Below the pieces are notes generated by a model. The model had not been told where the DNA came from, ran no database searches, and was given only the letters and a program-made list of their open reading frames with translations. 64,000 nt of DNA from contig NC_044989.1 of NCBI RefSeq assembly GCF_008728515.1, positions 70,395,754 to 70,459,753 on the forward strand. The letters run 5' to 3'. The translations under genes were made by a program, and so were the position numbers. Below are positions 11,747-21,513 of the stretch, one piece after another. This stretch comes from Papio anubis. Its lineage: Eukaryota > Chordata > Mammalia > Primates > Cercopithecidae. Within the stretch, counting starts at the first letter, position 1, and the number at the start of each line of letters is the position of its first letter.

Positions 11747-12041
11747 GGCCGGGCGTAGTGGCTCATGCCTGTAATCCTAGCACTTTGGGAGGCTGAGGCA
11801 GGCAGATTGCTTGAGCTCAGGAGTTCATGACTAGCCTGGTCAACATGGAAAAATCCTGTCTCTACAAAAAATACAAAAACTTTGGTTGGGCATGGTGGTG
11901 CATGCCTGTAGCCCCAGCTACTCAGGAGACTGAAGCAGGAGGATCACTTGAGCTCAGAAGATGGAGGCTGCAGTGAGCTACAATCACACTACTGTACTCC
12001 AGCTTGAGCAACAGAGACCTTGTTTTCAAAAAAAAAAAAAA
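11747..12041 (+). mobile_element. AluS/J-like, full length
   Basis: Complete dimer starting GGCCGGGCGTAGTGG and ending in an A tract. Confidence 0.94.
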
Positions 12042-12103
12042 TGTTGAGCAGAGTGTTGGCAAAAGGTAGGAAAGTAATAAAGGGTGCTTTATTGCACCTG
12101 GCC

Positions 12104-12281
12104 AATAATTTTTAATACCATGAATGATAATAGATTTTCCTTTGTATTAATGCTACCTCTGACCATAGTATAAGCAAAACTGTTTATTTTTTAAAACAAT
12201 CCAGTTTTCACAAAACTCACCTAGTTCTCTAGATCCAAAAGCTGGAAACAATCTCTCCTCCCTCTGAATTCCTACAGATTA
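12104..12281 (+). repeat. Local direct duplication, copy 1
   Basis: About 178 bases from AATAATTTTTAATACCATG to TCCTACAGATTA. They recur at 13512-13693 with roughly 7 percent difference plus a 6-base gap. The 10 bases before it (GCACCTGGCC) look like the end of an antisense Alu, which is also what precedes copy 2. Confidence 0.93.
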
Positions 12282-12423
12282 GGTGGTGGTAATGTTCATC
12301 TCAGTGGTAGCCCTGTCCTTTGTTCAGCTCAAGTTTAATCTCTCTGCCAGTACTCAGAACGTAGTAACCCCTTCTCCCCAAGGGCCTTGCTCAACAATTT
12401 TTATTTCTATTTTCAATTGTTAT

Positions 12424-12680
12424 TTATTTTAGAGACGAGGTCTCACTCTGTGGCCCAGGCTGGAGTACAGTTGCATGATCACAGCTCACTGCAGTCTTGA
12501 CCTCCCAGGCTCAAGAGATCCTCCCACCTCAGTCTCCCAAGTAGCTGGAACTACAGGTGCATGCCACCAAGCCTGGCTAATTTTTTAATTTTTTTTGTGG
12601 AGACAGGGTCTTATCATGTTGCCCAGGCTGTTCTCAAATTCCTGGGCTCAAGTGATCCTCCACTTCAGCTTCCCAAAGTG
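12424..12680 (-). mobile_element. AluJ-like, 5'-truncated
   Basis: Antisense old Alu that ends at TTCCCAAAGTG, so the left-arm 5' end is missing. Confidence 0.92.
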
Positions 12681-12689
12681 TTTATTTAT

Positions 12690-12895
12690 TTTTCCTATCT
12701 TCAACTTCTCCCTCTTATCCAGTTCTTTCCCCACAGCAAAAGGACATGCTTGGGTCTCAAAATGTAAATCAATAGCCCTCTCCACATCCCATGTCTTCCT
12801 TTCACTAACTCTTCTCACTTTATAGACAAGCTTCTTAAAAGTGCAGCTTCCCTGACTGGGTCCACATCCTTGCTTCTCATTCACTAGCTACAGAG
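12690..12895 (+). mobile_element. Probable L2 fragment (sense)
   Basis: CAAGCTTCTTAAAAGTGCAG and following text fit decayed L2 ORF wording in the same orientation as 10480-11150. It may be the same element interrupted by Alus. Confidence 0.4.
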
Positions 12896-13036
12896 CTACC
12901 ATCCAGTAAGAGTGAATTCCTCTTACTTGCCAAAGGTTCTGCTCTTTGGAAAATGGCTTCAGTGATTATCAAAGAAGCACAAGGAAAAGAAGTATGCTGT
13001 ATTGCTATTAATTCAGAGTTTTAATAATATTAATAA

Positions 13037-13327
13037 TTTTTTGTTTTTGGGACAGTCTCGCTCTGTCACCCAGGTTGGAGTGCACTGGCGTGATCTCAGT
13101 TCACTGCAACCTCCACCTCCTGGATTCAAGTTATTCTCCTGCCTCAGCCTCCCAAGTAGCTGGGATTACAGGCACACACCACCATGCCTGGCTAATTTTT
13201 GTATTTTTAGTAAAGATGGGGTTTCACCATGTTGGCCAGGCTGGTCTCGAACTCCTGACCTCAGATGATCCACCCGCCTCGGCCTCCCAAAGTGCTAGAT
13301 TACAGGCGTGAGCCACCACACCCAGCC
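13037..13327 (-). mobile_element. AluS-like
   Basis: Complete antisense dimer ending CACACCCAGCC. The next bases (AATAATTTT) are the start of the duplicated block. Confidence 0.95.
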
Positions 13328-13332
13328 AATAA

Positions 13333-13508
13333 TTTTTTTTTTTTTTTTTTTTTTTTGAGACGGTGTCTCGCTCTGTCGCCCAGGCTGGAGTGCAGTGGCC
13401 GGATCTCAGCTCACTGCAAGCTCCGCCTCCCGGGTTTACGCCATTCTCCTCCTGCCTCAGCCTCCCAAGTAGCTGGGACTACAGGCGCCCGCCACCTCGC
13501 CCAGCTCG
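13333..13508 (-). mobile_element. AluYR-type, 5'-truncated
   Basis: Antisense right arm only (GGCCGGATCTCAGCTC, CACCTCGCCCAGC). It inserted into copy 2 of the local duplication: the block interrupted here is continuous in copy 1. ATAATTTTT flanks both sides as the TSD. Confidence 0.94.
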
Positions 13509-13511
13509 TTC

Positions 13512-13693
13512 ATAATTTTTAATACTATGAATGATAATAGATTCTCCTTTGTATTAATGCTACCTCTGACCATAGTATAAGCAAAACTGTTTAAAGTGTT
13601 CTTTAAAACAATCCTATTTTCACAAAACTCACCTACCTCTCTCAATTTAAAAGCTAGAAAAAATCTCTCCTCCCTCTGAATTCCCACAGATTA
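13512..13693 (+). repeat. Local direct duplication, copy 2
   Basis: Matches 12104-12281 almost throughout, including TTTGTATTAATGCTACCTC and GACCATAGTATAAGC. It continues into L2-like 3' sequence, so this is probably the parental location. Confidence 0.93.
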
Positions 13694-13845
13694 ATCTGTA
13701 TCTGTCACATCCTAACACTCTATCTACAATTAAAATTATTTTTATACTGAACAAAAGTTCCTCAAAAGCAGGCTCAATTCAAGTTATCACAGAACTCTCT
13801 GCAGTTAAAAAATATTTGAAAATGAATAAATGCACTTTATAAACA
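13694..13845 (+). mobile_element. Probable L2 3' end (sense)
   Basis: TCACATCCTAACACTCTATC, then AAGTTCCTCAAAAGCAGG and GAAAATGAATAAATGC, follows the order of the L2 3' end. Decayed. Confidence 0.5.
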
Positions 13846-14385
13846 CCTGTTACAGAAGGGCTAATTTTAATTATAAATCAGTCTAATCAACTCATTAAAT
13901 CAGGCCACCTGAAAAACCTCCACTGTCATTTTGCTAACTTAATGTTAGTTTTCCTTATGTATTGAAGCTAATAAAGTTGCATTCACTCATTCATATCCTA
14001 TAATTTAGGCTTTCACTCATTGAAACATGCCTTGAAAAGTCTCAAATATTGACACACTCATGATACTGTGTCATTTTGGTTTCAGTCTGGAATAACTAGG
14101 ATAAGTCAGTGAGGTCAGCATTACCCAGTCTGAAAGGGATGAGCAGGGCATTCCTAGGGGAAGAATGCATTTGCCTCCTCCCTCACCCAAAAAATACCCA
14201 GGGAAATGCTCCTCCAGGAAAGACTGAGACTTACTCTCAGGTAGTGCCTGCTCCCGTCTGCTTCAATTCCTTTCATACAAGCTGAGTGGCAGCTCCTCAT
14301 CATGGACGTGGCTTTGCCACTAGCTGGACCTTCCTAGGGTTGCTCATTTCTGAAACAAGAAAATTTGCCTTGGGGACCTCAAGTG
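13846..14385. other. Single-copy stretch; possible MIR trace
   Basis: Mostly AT-rich single-copy DNA. Bases 14305-14380 resemble a very decayed MIR (CTTTGCCACTAGCTGGACC). A minus-strand donor near 14235 was considered and rejected as an exon end. Confidence 0.45.
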
Positions 14386-14531
14386 TTTTTTTTGTTTTGT
14401 TTTGTTTTTAATAGAGATGGGGTCTCACTATGTTGCTGGAGCTGGTCTCCAAGTTCTGGGCTCAAGTGATCCTCCTGCCTCAGCCTCTCAAAGTACTGGG
14501 ATAATATAGGTGTGAGCCACTGCACCCAACC
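14386..14531 (-). mobile_element. Alu left-arm monomer
   Basis: Antisense single arm from a T/G-rich tail to CACTGCACCCAACC, about 145 bases. FLAM or a truncated AluJ. Confidence 0.85.
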
Positions 14532-14602
14532 CCTCAAACTTTTTCATGCTGATATTCTGTGAATAATCATACATTATTTACCCATTTGAAAATCAGATTT
14601 CA

Positions 14603-14902
14603 GGCTGGGCGCGGCAGCTCAAGCCTATAATCCCAGCACTTTGGGAGGCCGAGGCAGACAGAACACCTGAGGTCAGGAGTTCAAGACCAGCCTGGCCAAC
14701 ATGGTGAAACCCCGGTCTCTACTAAAAATACAAAAAGTTAGCCAGGCGTGGTGGCACACGCCTGTAGTCCCAGCTACTCAGGAGGCTGAGGCAGGAGAAT
14801 TGCTTGAACCCGGGAGGCGGAGGTTGCAGTGAGCAGAGATGGCGCCACTGCACTTGAGTCTGGGCGACAGAGCGAGACTTTGTCTCAAAAAAAAAAAAAA
14901 AA
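14603..14902 (+). mobile_element. AluS-like, full length
   Basis: Complete dimer flanked by AAAATCAGATTT on both sides. Confidence 0.95.
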
Positions 14903-15628
14903 AAAATCAGATTTTATTTTGAAAAGCAGGTCCAATACTTAAAGAACCTGGTGGGAAATCCTTTTGTGATATGAATACCACTGCCCACAGACACCTCCAA
15001 TATAACTGTTAGATCATCTATATGAGACCAACAATTCTCCCAAAGGCAGAATGTGGCGGTTGCTGTCAGGAGCTTCTTCCAAAGCACTGACATTCCTGCC
15101 CCCACAGACCCTCTGAAGAAGGTAGTTTCTTTTAATCCTTACCCAGGCAGAATTATGGGCTTGGAGTTGGTGTGCTAAGGGTAAAAAGGTGGCCAGGAAT
15201 ACTCAACAGGAAACACAGGCAGGCCAGGTGACAGGCCCCAGTCCCCAGTCCCTCTGGAGCCAGAACCAGCACCTCCCAGTTTGCTTTACCCTTGTAGAGA
15301 GTGTAATTTCCAGCAGGGCTAAATATCACGAATGGCGTACAGCCAGAGGGCAGGGCCCTCTGTGTAAGCAAAAACCAGAGATGGGTCAGAGAGGTTCCGG
15401 ATTTAGAATTCAAGCAATGAGAAGGAAGGGAGGTGAAGAGCCTCCTACAGCAGACCTATAAAGTAGGGGCCCTCTTTGGGCAAGATCTAGGTTGCCAGTA
15501 GGAAATCTCCTACCTCCATGACCCTCCTCAATTGTTCCAGGGACTCTCAGCAGGCTGATCTTCTAGGAGGAGAGATCCAGTGACTGGGACTCAAGTGATA
15601 CCAGCTTACCAGTTTTGAAAACACTCCT
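14903..15628. other. Single-copy stretch; weak exon-like bits only
   Basis: Open frames run on both strands at about 15153-15461 without family signatures. Two weak minus-strand splice-bounded segments (about 15138-15169 and 15514-15562) are too short to support. Confidence 0.45.
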
Positions 15629-15935
15629 GCCGGGCGCGGTGGCTCAAGCCTGTAATCCCAGCACTTTGGGAGGCTGAGACGGGTAGATCACGAGGTCAGG
15701 AGATCGAGACCATCCTGGCTAACACGGTGAAACCCCGTCTCTACTAAAAAATACAAAAAACTAGCCGGGCGAGGTGGCGGGCGCCTGTAGTCCCAGCTAC
15801 TCGGGAGGCTGAGGCAGGAGAATGGCGTAAACCCGGGAGGCGGAGCTTGCAGTGAGCTGAGATCCGGCCACTGCACTCCAGCCTGGGCGACAGAGCGAGA
15901 CTCCGTCTCAAAAAAAGAAAAAAAAAAAAAAGAAA
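15629..15935 (+). mobile_element. AluYR-type, young, full length
   Basis: Near-consensus cercopithecid Alu (GGCTCAAGCCTG, GCGAGGTGGCGGGCG, GATCCGGCCACTGC). Perfect TSD GAAAACACTCCT at 15617-15628 and 15936-15947. Confidence 0.97.
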
Positions 15936-16137
15936 GAAAACACTCCTTCTTTGTGGAATTACCAGCTCATAGAGCAGAAAAGTCCTATGGTGCCTCCATG
16001 TCCTCCCTCTCACTATAAAATCTAAGCAACATGATTTGTCCCTAAACAACCCAGCAAAACTACAGTGTGAGGTTGTGGGAAGACTGTTTCACACAGCTCA
16101 ACATGCCTCAAGGAGAAAGATTCCACTAGTAATTCTC

Positions 16138-16215
16138 TCACTCACTCATTTACTGGATCATCATTTTCTGACTGCCCACAATGCACCAAGCACTGAGGTG
16201 CAAGATGCCTTGCAG
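16138..16215 (-). mobile_element. Probable L2 3'-end fragment (antisense)
   Basis: CTCACTCACTCATTTACTGG followed by AATGCACCAAGCACTGAGG resembles the antisense L2 3' terminus. Confidence 0.45.
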
Positions 16216-16615
16216 GATTCTTAGCAGACACCAGTCTAGCAATTGCAGGAGAATTTCTGTTAACACTGACCCTGTTGATTCTGAACTCCTCATAGGAGAT
16301 AATTACATTTTGTATTTATACTATTTGAATGAGTCAGTTAAATAATTTAATCCCATAAGTATGACTGCCTTGAAAAACTGAAGTGACTTAAGGGACTCCT
16401 GATTTTCTACTCATTAAAGCAGCTCCTCTCAGGATCTCTATCAGCTAGCGAATACACAAGTGGAGGTACCATGGAACTCCAAAAATAAACAAACCTAATG
16501 ACTTCACAAATTTTTTTTCTCATTTAACTAACTCAAAAAAGCCCTTCTGTCACTGGTCTAAGTCAATATGCTTTTACTGTATTACTTTCAAAGAAATGAA
16601 GCCAGAATTCAATAA
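16216..16615. other. Single-copy stretch, nothing recognised
   Basis: AT-rich. No repeat or exon signature recognised. Confidence 0.5.
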
Positions 16616-16712
16616 AGAAATGAGAAATGAACTTTGAAGCTGAATATCTGAGTTTGAATCCTAATTCTGCATTCTCAGATATATTCAGCCTCAAAGTTCA
16701 TTCCTCATTTCT
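16616..16712 (+). repeat. Near-perfect hairpin (37/39-nt arms, 21-nt loop)
   Basis: Arm 1 (16616-16652) and arm 2 (16674-16712) are reverse complements apart from two A-C mismatches and a 2-nt bulge. The spacer (16653-16673) contains TTTGAATCCTAATTCTGC, which is MIR-like. It probably arose by template switching. A transcript would fold into one long stem, but nothing shows that it is expressed. Confidence 0.93.
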
Positions 16713-16839
16713 CCACTCCCTGTCTCTTAGAGATGAATTTTCCAAGGAGGGACAGACAGAGCAAAAGCTGCCGCCTGGAGCTAGGAGCAGTGAAGAGGTG
16801 GGCAGAAGAAGAGACAACTGTTACTTGAACATGGTGGGT

Positions 16840-17215
16840 GGGCTGAAACGAGACAAAACTATTTTACTTTGGTGGGCTTGTTAATGAAGAGCCATTGTAG
16901 GCTCTTGAACAGATAGTGGTGATAAAAGCAGTGATCAGCGCAGGTTTTATGGTGTAGCATGCAAAATGAATGAAGCAGAAAATGAGATTAGAGAAACCAG
17001 TTAGTAAGCTGTAATGGCAATACAAGTCTGAAATAATAAGGTAGCAACTAGGGTGGGCAGTGGGATTATAAAGAAATGGATCAATCTTAAGACACTTTAT
17101 AGAGTAAGCGCTGATTTGACAGTCTCTCAGGTAGGAAGAAGAGAACAGAGTAACAAATCACTGATAACACCAAGGTGTTTGTCTACACCAAAATTGGAAG
17201 GTTACCTATCAGTGT
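16840..17215 (-). mobile_element. L2 fragment (antisense), 3' portion of a split element
   Basis: Read on the minus strand, this follows the L2 ORF order, with words such as AGAGCCTACAATGGCTCTTC. Its upstream L2 neighbour lies 500-700 bases away in the opposite orientation (17680-17920), and 67 bases are present in both pieces. Confidence 0.65.
17141..17207 (+). repeat. Inverted duplication, arm 1 (67 bp)
   Basis: Reverse complement of 17854-17920 with 4 mismatches in 67 bases. A weaker match extends to about 17215. Confidence 0.96.
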
Positions 17216-17305
17216 ACATACAAACAAAAAACAAAAAAAAGTAATAATCCAAAACACACAGGATTCTGTTACCTAAGTCACTATAATGTCGCTTTGTAAA
17301 GTAAT

Positions 17306-17466
17306 TTTTATTTTTTTCCGAGACAGGGACTCACTCTGTCACCCAAGCTGGAGTGCAATGGCACGATCATGGCTCACTGCAGCCTCGAACTCCTAGGCTC
17401 AAGGGATCCTCCCACCTCAGCCTCCCAAAGTGCTGGGATTACAGGCATGAGCCACTGCACCCAGCC
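17306..17466 (-). mobile_element. Monomeric Alu (FLAM/FRAM-like)
   Basis: Antisense single unit of about 160 bases, GAGACAGGGACTCACTCTG to CACTGCACCCAGCC, without a second arm. It lies inside the segment proposed to be inverted. Confidence 0.82.
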
Positions 17467-17679
17467 TAAAGTAATTTTTAAATGCTGTTGTGGCTGTTGT
17501 TTATGATTACTGCCCACTCCTACCTCTCCCCACTCTCTACTCTTTAGGTTCTAATTGAGACCACACACTCCTCTCCAGTGTCTCTCAAGGAGACTTCCGG
17601 CAGGAAGGGAAGAACCAAAATACCACCTCCCCTCCAAGCCTGTCAAGGGTGCCAAATCTAGGGGAGTCTCCACTCCCAC

Positions 17680-17920
17680 CTACTGCTTCTACTTTAGAAG
17701 TAATTTTTTTCTCTAAATGGAAATCTCCAGCCTATAGAACACTTCCTCTTGGATGTACCTCTAGCTCTTCAAATTCAACCCCAGGAAACAAATCCATCTT
17801 CCTCTTCTAGAGGAGTGGCTCCCCTTTCCAGTTAGCCCCATTTCCATCACGACAGGTAACCTTCCAATTTTGGTGTAGACAAACAACTTGGCATTATCAG
17901 TGACTTGTTACTCTGTTCTC
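17680..17920 (+). mobile_element. L2 fragment (sense), 5' portion of a split element
   Basis: ACTTCCTCTTGGATGTACC and the following text match sense L2 order, ending in the 67-bp block shared with 17141-17207. It stops exactly where a truncated Alu begins. Confidence 0.65.
17854..17920 (-). repeat. Inverted duplication, arm 2 (67 bp)
   Basis: Begins AGGTAACCTTCCAATTTTGG. It pairs with 17141-17207. The right edge coincides with a truncated Alu at 17921. Confidence 0.96.
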
Positions 17921-18007
17921 CTCAAACTCCTGGGCTCAAGCAATCTGCCTGCCTCAACCTCCCAAAGTGCTGGGATTACAGGAATGATGAGCCACTGCAC
18001 CTAGCCT
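17921..18007 (-). mobile_element. Alu 5'-end fragment
   Basis: Only the first 85 or so bases of an Alu left arm are left in antisense (CTCAAACTCCTGGGCTCAAG to TGCACCTAGCC). The cut edge at 17921 is a proposed rearrangement breakpoint. Confidence 0.9.
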
Positions 18008-18013
18008 ATTTCC

Positions 18014-18238
18014 TTTTTTTTTTTTTTTTGAGACAGAGTCTTGCTCTGTCACCCAGGCTGGAGGGCAGTGGCATGATCTCAGCTCACTGCAACCTCCGTC
18101 TCCTGCGTTCAGGCCATTCTTGTGCCTCAGTCTCCTGAGCTACTGCTGGGACTACAGGTGTGCACCACCACTCCTGGCTACTTTTGTAGAAACTTCCCAA
18201 AGTGTTGGGATTACAGGCAGAAGCCACTGCACCTGGCT
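18014..18238 (-). mobile_element. AluS-like with internal deletion
   Basis: Antisense Alu in which ACTTTTGTAGAAACTTCCC skips about 70 bases of the left arm. Confidence 0.92.
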
Positions 18239-18239
18239 G

Positions 18240-18800
18240 AAATAGCATTTTCTATATGCTTTGTTAGTCACATTTGATTTCATTCTTCTATGACTGTGGT
18301 CTATTTTTTTGTAGTATTTGCTTTTTTTCCTATTAATGTGTAAAAGCTCTGTGTACATTAGAGATATGCTGAAAATTGGTTTTTAACCAGTTTGTCGTCG
18401 ACTTTTAATTTTGCTTATGCTGTTCCTTTTTTTAGCTATTTCATCACATATTTTCCATTATAGTTTCTGCCTTTAGTGCCATACTTTTAAAAAAATTATC
18501 TTCTAGTACATTTATTACTTTAGTTTTTATGTAAAAACTTGTAATCCATCAAGAATTAATTTTGCTACATGGTGACAGAAATTTTTTTTCTTGTCAGCCA
18601 GTTGTCCTGTATCATTTGTCCTAACACTATCCTTCCCTGTTGAAACCTAGGTCTGTTTCTGGACTTTCTAATCTATTCTGAGCTCTCCTCCTTGACAAGA
18701 ATCCTTCTTCCCAGTTGGACTAGTTTTTCATTTATCCACAACAGGTTTTATGAAGGTTGCTGCTTTTATTGTTGCCTTTACCTAGAATATCCTATTTTTC
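18240..18800 (-). mobile_element. Old L1 fragment (antisense, L1M-like)
   Basis: CCAGTTGTCCTGTATCATTTG, then TGTTTCTGGACTTTCTAATC, follows antisense ORF2 order of an old L1. Many frame breaks. Confidence 0.8.
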
Positions 18801-18952
18801 CTCCATAGATCCTTCAATGTAAAACCATTATGAGGATAAGCAGTAAGTGCTATTCAAAACAAGAAATACCTTCAAAAGAGGGAAGATAATGGAAAAGTAA
18901 ACATCAGAGGGTCTACAGATTATTCTTTGTGTAGCTAAAGAAATATTCATGA

Positions 18953-19260
18953 AGTCTGGACAGAGTGGCTCATGCTTGTATTCCCAACACTTTGGGAGGC
19001 CAAGGAAGTTGAATTGCTTGAGGCCAGTGGCCAGTTCGAGACCAGCCTGGGCAACATACCAAGACCCTGTCACTAAAAAACAAAAAAAAAAATAGCCAGG
19101 TCTCGTGGTGAGCACCTGTAAGTGCTAGTTACTCAGGGGACTAAGGTGGGAGGATTGCCTGAGGCCAGGAGTTTGAGGTTACAATGAGCTATGATCACAT
19201 CATAGCACTTCACTCCAGCCTTGGCAACAGAACAAAACCATGTCTCAAAAAAAAAAAAAA
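18953..19260 (+). mobile_element. AluJ-like, full length
   Basis: Highly diverged dimer with an A-rich linker at 19075-19092. Confidence 0.92.
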
Positions 19261-19453
19261 GGCGTATGAAGCTCTTTACTCCCCTTGGTGGGCTCTGGAC
19301 ACACAGAAGTGAACCCAGAAGTGATTTTAGGATGAAGAGTTTGAGAGAGTTAAATTGCTTGCAAAATAGAATGAGAGAAGTATTTGGAGTTCTAGTGGTA
19401 ATATGCTAAGGAGAGCTTGCAGAGGAGAGAAAGATAAGATTATAAAAGACCAA

Positions 19454-19770
19454 GGCTGGCAGGGCGAGGTGGCTCACACCTGTAATCCCAGCACTTTGGG
19501 AAGCCGAGGTGGGCAGATCACCCAAGGCTGGGAGTTCGAGACAAGCCTGACCAACAGGGAGAAACCCTGTCTCTACCAAAAATAAAAAAATTAGTCAGGC
19601 ATGGTAGTGCATGTCTGTAATCCCAGCTACTTGGGAGGCTGAGGTAGGAGAATCACTTGAACCTGGGAGGCAAAAGTTGCAGTGAGCCAAGATCGTGCCA
19701 TTGCACTCCAGCCCAGGCAACAAGAGCAAAACTCCGTCTCAGAAAAAAAAAAACCAAAAAAACAAAAAAC
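19454..19770 (+). mobile_element. AluS-like, full length
   Basis: Complete dimer with a mixed A/C tail. Confidence 0.94.
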
Positions 19771-20609
19771 ACAAGGCCAACATATGTGGGTGATATGAGT
19801 AATGACAAATCCCTACTGGAGGGGTGGACAAGAGTACTCTGAGGAACAGGAATAACCAGTATTAGAATTCAAGTTGCTTACTTTGTTGCTATGTTCAATG
19901 TTCAATTCTCTCCATTATCCCAAACCTTTGATAAAAGTCTGCAACACATATAAAGGCTTTAGCTGTGAGTTCTACATCTGTATCAATGTGGATGGAAACA
20001 AGGACAGTGTACTTGATCTAGTAAACCATCCATAATCTGAATAAATTCAGTGGAAGCAAGAGCTCAAAATCAGAGCACCTGGGAATTTGAAGAAATCTGA
20101 AGAAGGAATCAGGACAATTCCTGCTGTAAGTTGAAGAATGACATTTTAAGCCAAAACTTTAAGGAGAAGGATGACTCCAGCTAGCTGATGGGTTACACTA
20201 GGATGCTGAATCCTTAAACTCTTAAACCAAATTACATGAGGTTCCATAGTGATTTACAGAAACAGCCAGCAGGGGAGGTGCCAATTACTTTGCTTGCACA
20301 AGAAACAAACTGAGGATCATACGCCCCACCTCTTCTCCATTCTGCATGCTCCTAAAGAGGTCTTCTGGCCCCTACTGCACCTAAGGGTGGCCTTAGTCAA
20401 CTCTCAAGTTTTTAGCCCTCAGATGCTTCCTCTCCAGGACTTCCATTTTACTTAAGAGTCTGAATCTCAGCTTAACCTTTAATTGTTCTTGAATAAGAAA
20501 AGAAAGAACCACATCCTAGACATCTTACAACCTGAGCCTATTAAATTCCCAGTGGGGGAATAGAAGACAGTGATGCTAAAGCATGTTAATAAATGACCCT
20601 AGTTGGTGA
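19771..20609. other. Single-copy stretch, nothing recognised
   Basis: No repeat or supported exon. A minus-strand donor at about 19877 has only stop-containing sequence upstream. Confidence 0.5.
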
Positions 20610-20890
20610 TGCTTCTAAATCAAGGAAATGAGGAGGAGGAGGAGGAGGTTTGGAATGGGGAAAAAGAATGGTTTGATGAAGAATATAATTTGGCTTGAGA
20701 CATGTTGAGTTTAAGATGCTTAAGAGCTATCCAGGTTACAATGCCAATAGTGTTTGGCTATTATGAGTAAGAAACTCAGAAGAGAGAGAAATCTAGGTGG
20801 GGGATGATAGTATTAAAGTACTTGATGTATTAGTGGTAGCTGAACCAATAAATATAGATGGCATCATCTAGAGACAGTACATAGAGGGAG
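20610..20890 (-). mobile_element. L2 fragment (antisense)
   Basis: GAGGAGGAGGAGGAGG, then ACATGTTGAGTTTAAGATGC and ATATAGATGGCATCATC, matches antisense L2 order. Confidence 0.65.
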
Positions 20891-20898
20891 TAGAGACA

Positions 20899-21050
20899 GT
20901 TGGGCATAGTGGCACCCACCTATGTAATCTCAGCTACTCAGGGAGGCTGAGACAGGAGGATTGCTTGAGCACAGGAGTTTGAGGCTGCAGTGAACTGTGA
21001 TCACACCACCGCATTCTAGCCTGGGTGACAGAGCAAGACTTTATCTCTTT
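20899..21050 (+). mobile_element. FLAM-like free Alu monomer
   Basis: Single arm of about 150 bases with GAGGCTGCAGTGAACTGTGA and GGGTGACAGAGCAAGAC. Confidence 0.82.
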
Positions 21051-21075
21051 ATTCATTTTTAAAATTTTTATTTAT

Positions 21076-21142
21076 TTTGAGATGGAGTCTTGCTCTGTTG
21101 CCCAGGCCGGAGTGCAGTGGCGTGATCTCAGCTCACTGCAAC
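21076..21142 (-). mobile_element. Alu 3'-end fragment (antisense)
   Basis: Right-arm end only, GAGATGGAGTCTTGCTCTG to CTCACTGCAACC. Confidence 0.9.
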
Positions 21143-21221
21143 CTAAGACCTTCCCTAACAGCCTTCCTAAAGCTGCTAACAAGTTTTCTAGTTATAGGCC
21201 AATTAATACTTAGCAAATGCC

Positions 21222-21513
21222 AGCTGGGCACGGTGGCTCACGCCCATAATCCCAGCACTTTGGGAGGCCGAGGCGGGTGGATCATGAGGTCAAAAGTTCA
21301 AGACCAGCCTGGCCAAGATGGTGAAACCTCGTCTCTACTAAAAGTACAAAAATTAGCAGGGCACATTGGCAGGCACCTGTAATCCCAGCTACTTGGGAGG
21401 CTGAAGCAGAAGAATCACTTGAACCCGGGAGGTGGAGGTTTCAGTGAGCCGAGATTGCGCCACTGCATTCCAGCCTGAGTGACAGAGACTCCGACTCAAA
21501 AACAAAATAAAAT
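21222..21513 (+). mobile_element. AluS-like, full length
   Basis: Complete dimer. Decayed TSD GCAAATGCC / GCAAATACC. Confidence 0.94.

Noticed and set aside
13002..13522. Several 75-90 codon frames
   Set aside because: They read antisense Alu sequence (the familiar C-W-D-Y-R and L-E-L-L phrases). The same holds for most longer frames in the window, for example at 37354, 38502 and 41318.
14234..14348. Minus-strand exon-like segment ending in GAGA/GTAAGT
   Set aside because: All frames are closed from the strong acceptor, and the upstream part looks like a decayed MIR.
15514..15562. Minus-strand 49-base segment between AG and GT with one open frame
   Set aside because: Too short and donor too weak. 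Such segments are expected by chance many times in 64 kb.
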